Assembly (NCBI GenBank): GCA_018894495.1
Contig: JAHIOY010000072.1
Span: 1 to 21,511 of the forward strand
Length of the DNA stretch: 21,511 nucleotides
Reading direction: 5' to 3'
Source of the DNA: Patescibacteria group bacterium
GTDB taxonomy: Bacteria; Patescibacteriota; Minisyncoccia; Minisyncoccales; JAHIOY01
In this document: piece after piece, positions 1 through 5,801 of the stretch
Layout of the letters: the number at the start of each line of letters is the position of its first letter
How positions within the stretch are numbered: position 1 is the first letter of the stretch
Program-made: the position numbers and the translations under genes
Notes under the pieces: model-generated
What the model was told of the DNA's origin: nothing
The model's database searches: none
What the model saw: the letters and a program-made list of their open reading frames with translations, nothing else

Positions 1-201
1 AAATTATTGGAAAAAGTTGATAGAGTTTTTCTCTTCTTTTCCTTTCTAAGGAGATACGCTTTTAAGGTGGTTTTCGTTTTTTCTGAACCGAGAAAGACAA
101 GAACTTGATAACAATCTTGTATGATTTAAACCAGATATTAGGTTAAACCTAATGTTTAGTTAATCGACTTGCGAGGTTGGTTATTAAATAATTTTATTAA
201 T
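1..201. other. Upstream region without a supported gene
   Basis: No confident gene is seen here. On the + strand, frame 1 is open from base 1 to a TGA at 106-108. It would encode 35 residues rich in Phe, Val and Arg with no recognisable motif, so it could be the 3' end of a gene that begins outside the window, or chance. Bases 109-201 are A+T-rich, with a palindrome at 137-153 just before the exonuclease gene. Confidence 0.4.
137..153. promoter_or_regulatory. Palindrome upstream of the exonuclease gene, possible operator
   Basis: ATTAGGTT-A-AACCTAAT is a perfect 8-bp inverted repeat around a single central base, 49 bases before the ATG at 202. Its size and position suit a binding site for a dimeric repressor, but no regulator gene is nearby and no clear -35/-10 pair could be placed around it. 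Operator function is an inference. Confidence 0.3.
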
Positions 202-765
202 ATGTATCTAATAATTGATTTAGAAGCCACTTGTTGGGAAAATCGTTGTAGAAAAGATGAGAGTGAAATCATCGAAATAGGTGCTGTTCTTTTAAATGAT
301 AACTATAAAATTTTAGGTGAATTTCAAACATTTATAAAGCCGGTAAAAAATCCTATTTTGTCAGAATTTTGCAAGAACCTAACCTCTATTAAGCAAGAAG
401 ATATTAATAATGCCGAGATTTTCCCGGTTGCTTTTGAGAAATTTATTAAAAGGGTGGAAGAAGTAGATGGATGCAATATAAAAAACATTACTTTTTGTTC
501 TTGGGGACATTATGACAAGAAACAATTAATCAAAGACTGCCAATTGCACAACGTTAAATATCCATTTTCAAACCATAGGAGTTTAAAGCATGAATTTGCT
601 GAGATAAAAAGTACAAAACCAAAGGGAATGGAAAAGACTCTTCAATTTTGCGGAATTAAGATTAATGGTATCCATCATCGTGGTCTTGACGATGCCAAAA
701 ATATCGTCAAAATATTCATTAAAGAATGGTCGAATAATGAGATTTCGAAAAAGAAAAGCACTTAA
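202..765 (+). CDS. DEDDh-family 3'-5' exonuclease, ERI-1/KapD-like
   Basis: This is a single-domain 187-residue exonuclease that should remove nucleotides from RNA or DNA 3' ends using two metal ions. All DEDDh motifs are visible: Asp6 and Glu8 in DLEATCW (Exo I), Asp105 in FCSWGHYD (Exo II), and His159 with Asp164 in HHRGLDDA (Exo III). The Cys-Trp after the first motif and the SWGHYD form fit the ERI-1 3'hExo-like branch better than DNA polymerase epsilon or oligoribonuclease. I start it at ATG 202 because the protein then begins directly with the first beta strand (MYLIIDLEA); an in-frame TTG at 169 would add an unconserved tail. No Shine-Dalgarno sequence is evident. It stands alone before the glycan operon, and by eye it is more A+T-rich than the genes that follow. 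The substrate is not predictable. Confidence 0.85.
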   Translation: MYLIIDLEATCWENRCRKDESEIIEIGAVLLNDNYKILGEFQTFIKPVKNPILSEFCKNLTSIKQEDINNAEIFPVAFEKFIKRVEEVDGCNIKNITFCSWGHYDKKQLIKDCQLHNVKYPFSNHRSLKHEFAEIKSTKPKGMEKTLQFCGIKINGIHHRGLDDAKNIVKIFIKEWSNNEISKKKST

Positions 766-812
766 ATTTGTGCAGTTGTAATGTATAAAAAACGGCAATT
801 TTGTGCAAGTTG
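766..812. repeat. Imperfect direct repeat in the gap after the exonuclease gene
   Basis: ATTTGTGCAGTTG (766-778) recurs as ATTTTGTGCAAGTTG (798-812), differing only by two single-base insertions. The pair fills much of the 77-base gap before the glycan operon. It could be a regulatory site or a scar; no promoter could be assigned with confidence. Confidence 0.4.
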
Positions 813-842
813 CTGAAATTAAGAATCTTAAAAAAATAAAAC

Positions 843-1436
843 GTGATAAAAAGATTATTTGATGTTATAGTTTCTTTTTTGGGGTTGATTATTACGGCGC
901 CGATTTTGGTTGTGGTTGCGATTTTAATTAAACAGGAATCTCCGGGGTCGGTTTTTTATCGGGGAGTAAGGGTTGGAAAGGGCGGGAAGGAATTTAGAAT
1001 TTTTAAATTCAGAACAATGGTTCCTGAAGCTGAAAAATTAGGAGGACCATCAACTGCCAGCGATGACCCGCGCCTAACAAAAATCGGAAAATTTTTGAGA
1101 AAATATCAATTGGACGAATTGCCCCAATTACTCAATGTTTTAAAGGGAGAGATGAGTTTGGTCGGACCGAGGCCGGAAGTTCCTTCAGAGATTGAATCTC
1201 TTGAACCGGGAATAAGAAAGATAATTTTAAGCATTAAGCCAGGATTGACAAGCATCGCTACCATAGCCAATCCCCACGAGGGAGAAGTTTTGAGGGGTAG
1301 TCAAGACCCCCACAAGACCTATTGTGAGAAAATTAAACCAGAAAAAATTGGACTCAATTTAGAATATGTTAAAAGACAATCTTTTTGGTTAGATATAAAG
1401 ATTATCATAAAAACCTTCTTGGTCGCAGTTTTTTAA
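843..1436 (+). CDS. Monotopic phosphoglycosyl transferase (bacterial sugar transferase family)
   Basis: The 197-residue protein should move a sugar-1-phosphate from a nucleotide sugar to undecaprenyl phosphate at the inner face of the membrane, the first step in building a lipid-linked glycan. Residues 1-30 form the single re-entrant hydrophobic helix of the small PglC-type enzymes. KFRTM lies at 55-59, the catalytic Asp91-Glu92 dyad in DELPQLLNVLKGEMSLVGPRP. The large WbaP/WcaJ N-terminal membrane domain is absent. The start is GTG at 843, which gives the usual family N-terminus (MIKRLFDVI); no strong ribosome site is visible. It opens the glycan operon, and with the DegT and PglF-like enzymes downstream it resembles the PglC/PglE/PglF set. 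The sugar donor cannot be read from the sequence. Confidence 0.92.
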   Translation: MIKRLFDVIVSFLGLIITAPILVVVAILIKQESPGSVFYRGVRVGKGGKEFRIFKFRTMVPEAEKLGGPSTASDDPRLTKIGKFLRKYQLDELPQLLNVLKGEMSLVGPRPEVPSEIESLEPGIRKIILSIKPGLTSIATIANPHEGEVLRGSQDPHKTYCEKIKPEKIGLNLEYVKRQSFWLDIKIIIKTFLVAVF

Positions 1437-1444
1437 GTAATTAT

Positions 1445-2416
1445 ATGGCAGAAAATATTTCAAAAGAAATTTTAATAAAAATGTATGAGATAATGCTGAG
1501 AATCCGCCGCTTTGAGGAAGTGGTGGGGGAGTATATCTCAAAAGGCGAAATTCAAACACCTTGTCATTTATACATTGGGGAAGAAGCAGTGGCTACTGGC
1601 GTTTGTCTATCTTTAAATAAAGAAGATTATATTTTTGGCAATCATCGTTCCCATGGTCATTATATTGCTAAGGGAGGTTCTCTTAAAGAATTAATGGCTG
1701 AAATTTTTTGCAAAAAGACCGGCTGCTCAAGGGGTAAGGGCGGTTCAATGCATATTGTCGCTCCGGAAGAGGGATTACTTGGTACGCCTCCGATTGTTGC
1801 CGCCTCAATTCCCATTGCCGCCGGGGCCGCTTTGTCTTTTCAAATAAAAAAAGAAAAGAGAGTGGCCGTAGTTTTTTTCGGCGACGGCGCCGCCAACGAG
1901 GGGGTTTTTTATGAGACGTTAAATTTTGCTTCTTTGAAAAAATTGCCGGTGATTTTTGTTTGCGAAAATAATTTTTATGCTACCCATATGCCGATTTCAA
2001 AAATTTTGGCCGATACCAATATTGCCAGAAAGGCAGAGGGTTTCAATATGCCCGGGATTCAAATTGATGGAAATAACGTCATTGAAGTTTATGAAACAGC
2101 CAAAAAGGCGATTGAAAATGCCCGGCAAGGAAAGGGCCCGGTTTTGATTGAGTGCCTCACTTACCGATGGCGCGGGCACGTAGGGCCGGACGACAATATC
2201 CAGGGCACTCATACGGATATAAGACCGAGAGAGGAGTTGGATTTTTGGAAGACAAAATGCCCGATAAAAAGACTCAAGAGGATTTTGAAAATATCAACAC
2301 CACAAAAACAAAAAATTTTAAAAAGAATAAAAAAAGAAATAGAAGAAGCAGTCAATTTCGCCAAAGAAAGTCCTTATCCCGAAGAGGAAGATTTATTAAA
2401 AGATATTTTTAAATAA
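1445..2416 (+). CDS. TPP-dependent 2-oxoacid dehydrogenase E1 component, alpha subunit
   Basis: A 323-residue alpha subunit of the heterotetrameric pyruvate, acetoin or branched-chain oxoacid dehydrogenase E1 type, which decarboxylates a 2-oxoacid on thiamine diphosphate. The TPP/Mg motif runs from GDG (146-148) to NN (175-176). NHRSHGHYIAKG (66-77), SRGKGGSMH (95-103) and TYRWRGH are family signatures. ATG 1445 is chosen because residues 1-30 then match the normal E1 alpha N-terminus; an upstream in-frame TTG at 1385 would overlap the previous gene. The gap to the beta gene is one base, so the two are coexpressed. No E2 lipoyl acyltransferase or E3 gene is present here. Within a glycan operon the pair may work as a stand-alone decarboxylase or carboligase. 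That is inference, and the substrate is unknown. Confidence 0.9.
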   Translation: MAENISKEILIKMYEIMLRIRRFEEVVGEYISKGEIQTPCHLYIGEEAVATGVCLSLNKEDYIFGNHRSHGHYIAKGGSLKELMAEIFCKKTGCSRGKGGSMHIVAPEEGLLGTPPIVAASIPIAAGAALSFQIKKEKRVAVVFFGDGAANEGVFYETLNFASLKKLPVIFVCENNFYATHMPISKILADTNIARKAEGFNMPGIQIDGNNVIEVYETAKKAIENARQGKGPVLIECLTYRWRGHVGPDDNIQGTHTDIRPREELDFWKTKCPIKRLKRILKISTPQKQKILKRIKKEIEEAVNFAKESPYPEEEDLLKDIFK

Positions 2417-2417
2417 T

Positions 2418-3395
2418 ATGCGAAAAATCACCTACGCTCAAGCAATAAATGAAGCTACACATCAAGCAATGGAAAAGGATGATAAGGTATTTGTTATAGG
2501 ACAGGGTTGTCTGTCGCCTTGGTATGTGGGGGACACTACTAAGGGGCTAGTTGATAAATTTGGAGAAAAAAGAGTAATTGACACTCCGGTTTCAGAAGCA
2601 GCAATTACTGGGGTGGCAATTGGGGCAGCAATGTCCGGGACGAAACCAATTTTAATTTTCCCCCGACTTGATTTTATGTATTTAGCATTAGACCAGATTA
2701 TTAATCAGGCGGCAAATTGGCATTATATGTTTGGCGGAAAAGTGAATGTGCCAATAGTTATTAGAGGAATTATTAATCGCGGTGGAGAACAAGGGGCCCA
2801 GCATTCTCAGGCGATACAGGCGATATTCAGTCATATTCCGGGACTAAAAGTAGTAATGCCTTCAAATCCCTACGACGCCAAAGGGCTTTTGGGCTCTGCT
2901 ATTGAAGACCCAAATCCTGTGATTTATATTGATGACAGGTGGCTTTATGACGAAAAAGGGGAAGTTCCGGAAGAAATTTATACTGTTCCAATAGGGAAAG
3001 GAAATATTTTAAAGGAAGGAAAGGACGTTACAATTGTTGCCGTTTCGTATATGGTAAAAGAAGCATTAGAAGCCGTTGATTTGCTCCGAAAAGAAAACAT
3101 TCAGGCCGAAGTAATTGACATCCGTTCAACCAAACCCTTGGACCAAGAACTTATATTAAAATCGGTAAAGAAAACCCAAAGATTAGTCATTGCCGATACC
3201 GGTTGGAAAACAGGCGGAATTTCTGCAGAAATAGCAAAAAGAGTGTACAATAATTTATATAAGGACTTGAAAGCGCCAATTGAAATAGTGGCTTTACCTG
3301 ATTTGCCAGCCCCGGCCAGTAAAGCGTTAGAAAAAGTATATTATCCCGGCAAAGACAATATTATTAAAACGGTAAAAGAATTATTCAATTCTTAA
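2418..3395 (+). CDS. TPP-dependent 2-oxoacid dehydrogenase E1 component, beta subunit
   Basis: The 325-residue beta subunit pairs with the alpha chain encoded just upstream. It has the transketolase-like pyrimidine-binding domain, with Glu60 in DTPVSEAAITG expected to activate the TPP aminopyrimidine and the signature GAQHSQ at 126-131. The C-terminal transketolase domain follows from about residue 190 (GKDVTIVAVSYMVKEALEA, IDIRSTKPLD). The length is normal. The N-terminal stretch VIGQGCLSPWYVGDTTKGL is less typical of pyruvate dehydrogenase, where a GEDV-type sequence is usual. Together with the missing E2/E3 this argues for a specialised reaction. The next gene, an aminotransferase, starts four bases after the stop, so a shared pathway is plausible but unproven. 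Confidence 0.9.
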   Translation: MRKITYAQAINEATHQAMEKDDKVFVIGQGCLSPWYVGDTTKGLVDKFGEKRVIDTPVSEAAITGVAIGAAMSGTKPILIFPRLDFMYLALDQIINQAANWHYMFGGKVNVPIVIRGIINRGGEQGAQHSQAIQAIFSHIPGLKVVMPSNPYDAKGLLGSAIEDPNPVIYIDDRWLYDEKGEVPEEIYTVPIGKGNILKEGKDVTIVAVSYMVKEALEAVDLLRKENIQAEVIDIRSTKPLDQELILKSVKKTQRLVIADTGWKTGGISAEIAKRVYNNLYKDLKAPIEIVALPDLPAPASKALEKVYYPGKDNIIKTVKELFNS

Positions 3396-3399
3396 TTTT

Positions 3400-4665
3400 A
3401 TGAAACAACGTTCTGCCATAGCCGCTTCCGGACACAAATTTCGGACTAAAAACATATCTAAAAGGGCGCAGAAGATTGTCATTTCTCCGATTAAGGAGAT
3501 GTCTATTATTGCCGATAATTTTCAGGAAGAAACCGGCGCCGATATCGTATCGTTCGGTCAGGGTATTCCTTATTTTGATACCCCAAAATATATAAAAAAA
3601 GGAATCAGAGAGGCATTAAAAGAAATTAGTACGGCAAAATATACTTTAGAGCCGGGAATCACGGAATTAAGAAAATTGCTCGCCAAAGACCTTTTTCTTT
3701 CCAAAAACATAGCCAACATTCATCCCAAAAAAGAGCTCATGGTCGCTGCTGGCTGCCAAGAAGCCGTTGCTTGCGCCTTATTGTCTATCATTGACGTTAG
3801 TGATGAGGTTTTGCTTTTTTCTCCTGGTTTCGCGTCCCATATTGAACAAGTTATTCAATTCGGCGGCATCCCTAAATTTGCGCCGCTGATTGAAAAAGAG
3901 GGCTGGCGACTGGACACTGACGAATTGGAAAAAAGAGTCAGTAAAAAAACAAAAGCAATTTTATTTTCCAATCCTTCCAATCCTACCGGCGCTGTTTTGA
4001 GTAAAAAAGAAATAGAGGGGCTCGTTAGGATTGCTAAAAAATATGATTTGATTATCATTGCCGATGAGACCTATGATTTTCTTGTTTATGATGGAAAAAA
4101 GCATTTTTCTCCGGCTTCCCTTAAAGAGGTCAGGGACAGAGTTATTCTGTGTGGCAGTTTTTCTAAGAAATACGCCTTGACCGGCTACCGGGTAGGTTAT
4201 GCTTTCGCCGATTCTGGTATAATTGACCACATGTTAAAAGTTCACGACGCCTTGACCATCTGCGCTCCGGCCATATCCCAAAAAGCGGCAATTGCCGCGC
4301 TTTGCAATCAAAAACAAGCCAAATTATGGAATAAAGAATATCTCAAAAAAATGACAGAAAACCGCGATTTAATACTCAAAGAACTAAATCAATTAAAGGA
4401 TTTATTTGAATATCAAAAACCAGAGGGCGCTTATTATATTTTGGCAAGGTATAAAATTCCAAATATTAATTCTTTTGAATTTGCCTTAAATCTCTTGGAA
4501 GAGGCGAAAGTGATTACTATTCCCGGAGCCGCTTTCGGTCCAACCGGGGAAGGACATTTAAGATTTTCCTTTGCCTGTGAGCCTACTGAAATTAAAGAGG
4601 GTTTTAGAAGGATAAAAAGCTGGTTTAAAAATTTTATTCGTAATTCGTATATTCGTAGAAATTAG
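3400..4665 (+). CDS. PLP-dependent class I/II aminotransferase (aspartate aminotransferase fold)
   Basis: A 421-residue fold-type I aminotransferase, probably cytoplasmic. NPSNPTG (191-197), Asp222 and Tyr225 in ADETYDF, and the PLP lysine Lys256 in GSFSKKYALTGYRVGY are all present, as is a C-terminal RFSFACEP carrying the substrate-carboxylate arginine. It therefore acts on an amino acid/2-oxoacid pair rather than a nucleotide sugar. Its position directly after E1 alpha and beta suggests that it supplies or consumes a 2-oxoacid used by E1, though this is inference. An N-terminal extension of about 30 basic residues precedes the domain. The last residues (IRNSYIRRN) are encoded by an ATTCGTA repeat array rather than by a conserved C-terminus. 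It lies 17 bases from the degT gene. Confidence 0.88.
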   Translation: MKQRSAIAASGHKFRTKNISKRAQKIVISPIKEMSIIADNFQEETGADIVSFGQGIPYFDTPKYIKKGIREALKEISTAKYTLEPGITELRKLLAKDLFLSKNIANIHPKKELMVAAGCQEAVACALLSIIDVSDEVLLFSPGFASHIEQVIQFGGIPKFAPLIEKEGWRLDTDELEKRVSKKTKAILFSNPSNPTGAVLSKKEIEGLVRIAKKYDLIIIADETYDFLVYDGKKHFSPASLKEVRDRVILCGSFSKKYALTGYRVGYAFADSGIIDHMLKVHDALTICAPAISQKAAIAALCNQKQAKLWNKEYLKKMTENRDLILKELNQLKDLFEYQKPEGAYYILARYKIPNINSFEFALNLLEEAKVITIPGAAFGPTGEGHLRFSFACEPTEIKEGFRRIKSWFKNFIRNSYIRRN

Positions 4666-4677
4666 TAAATTCGTAGG
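4636..4677. repeat. ATTCGTA tandem array bridging the aminotransferase end and degT leader
   Basis: ATTCGTA occurs at 4636-4642, 4643-4649 and 4651-4657, then the degenerate unit AAATTAGTA and finally AATTCGTAGG at 4668-4677, five bases before the degT ATG. The array encodes the C-terminus and stop of the upstream gene and provides the leader of the downstream one. The closing AAATTCGTAGG words recur just before the start codons of tpiA and prmC. Confidence 0.75.
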
Positions 4678-4682
4678 AAGAT

Positions 4683-5801
4683 ATGAAATATAAAGTTCCT
4701 TTTGTAAATCCCCAAAAACAGTACAAAGACCACAAAAAAGAGTTTCTAAAAACGGTGGACGATGTTTTTTCCAGCGGCGATTTAATTTTGAGAAGCGACT
4801 TGGATGTCTTTGAAAGAAAGATTGCCAAATTGGTGGGGACAAAATATGCCGTTGGAGTTAATTCCGGCACTGACGCTCTTTCTCTTTCAATGGAAGCGGC
4901 TGGTATCAAAGCCGGCGATGAAGTCATTACCGTATCTCATACTTTTATGGCTTCTATTTCAGCCATTTACCATCAGGGAGCTAAAGCGGTTTTAATTGAT
5001 GTTGGCGAGGATTTCAATATGAACCCGGATTTAATTGAAAAGGCAATAACGTCTAAAACGGTGGCAATTGAGCCGGTGCATTTGAACGGCAGAATGTGCG
5101 ATATGGCTCAAATTATGGCCATTGCCAAAAAATACAAATTAATGGTTATTGAAGACGCGGCCCAGGCCTTGGGCGCTAAATTTAAAACAAAAGAAGGCAA
5201 ATGGAAAATGGCCGGGTCTTTTGGTTTAGCCGGTTGCTTTTCAATGTATCCTTTTAAGATTTTGGGCGCTTTTGGGGATGCTGGCATTGTTACCACTAAT
5301 GACCGGGAAATCGCCAGAAAAGCGCGTCTATTGAGATACAATGGCGAAGACCGAAAGAAAAGAAAATTTTATTCTCATGGCTACACGGCGCTTTTAGATA
5401 ATGTTCAAGCCGGCCTTTTAAATGTTAAATTAAAATATTTTCCCGACTGGCTAAAAAGGAGGAGGGAAATTGCTGAACTTTATAAAAAGGGTTTAGAAAA
5501 TATCAAAGAAGTAAAACTGCCCCATTTCCCTGACCCCCGCTTTTTTGATGTTTATCAAAATTATGCGCTCAGAGCCCGGAGCCGAGACAAATTAGCCGCT
5601 TATTTGAATAAAAAAGGAGTTGAAACAATAATCTCCTGGCCAATTCCAAACTACAAACAGCCGGTAATGCAGCCCAATAACATATTTTTGCCGGAGACGG
5701 AAAAAATCTGCCAGGAAGTTATTTCTCTGCCAATGTTCCCAGAGTTAACTAACCAGCAAATAGGATACGTCATAAATTTCATTAAAAAGTTTTATGCTTA
5801 A
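4683..5801 (+). CDS. DegT/DnrJ/EryC1/StrS-family nucleotide-sugar aminotransferase
   Basis: A 372-residue PLP enzyme that aminates a keto-sugar nucleotide. Visible features are SGTDALSL (61-68), EDAAQALGA with Asp158 (pyridine nitrogen), PVHLNGR (131-137), and the Schiff-base Lys192 in FSMYPFKILGAFGDAG. The length and motif order fit the PglE/PseC/ArnB group. The neighbour it overlaps is a 4,6-dehydratase of the PglF/WbpM class, whose 4-keto product is the natural substrate for such an enzyme, so a UDP-4-amino-4,6-dideoxy-hexose product is the simplest reading. The last eight bases (ATGCTTAA) overlap the start of the dehydratase gene, implying translational coupling. No acetyltransferase (PglD) is found nearby. 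Confidence 0.92.
   Translation: MKYKVPFVNPQKQYKDHKKEFLKTVDDVFSSGDLILRSDLDVFERKIAKLVGTKYAVGVNSGTDALSLSMEAAGIKAGDEVITVSHTFMASISAIYHQGAKAVLIDVGEDFNMNPDLIEKAITSKTVAIEPVHLNGRMCDMAQIMAIAKKYKLMVIEDAAQALGAKFKTKEGKWKMAGSFGLAGCFSMYPFKILGAFGDAGIVTTNDREIARKARLLRYNGEDRKKRKFYSHGYTALLDNVQAGLLNVKLKYFPDWLKRRREIAELYKKGLENIKEVKLPHFPDPRFFDVYQNYALRARSRDKLAAYLNKKGVETIISWPIPNYKQPVMQPNNIFLPETEKICQEVISLPMFPELTNQQIGYVINFIKKFYA

Noticed and set aside
1..108. C-terminal end of a gene reading from before the window
   Set aside because: Only 35 hydrophobic/basic codons with no recognisable motif; too little to support a gene call.
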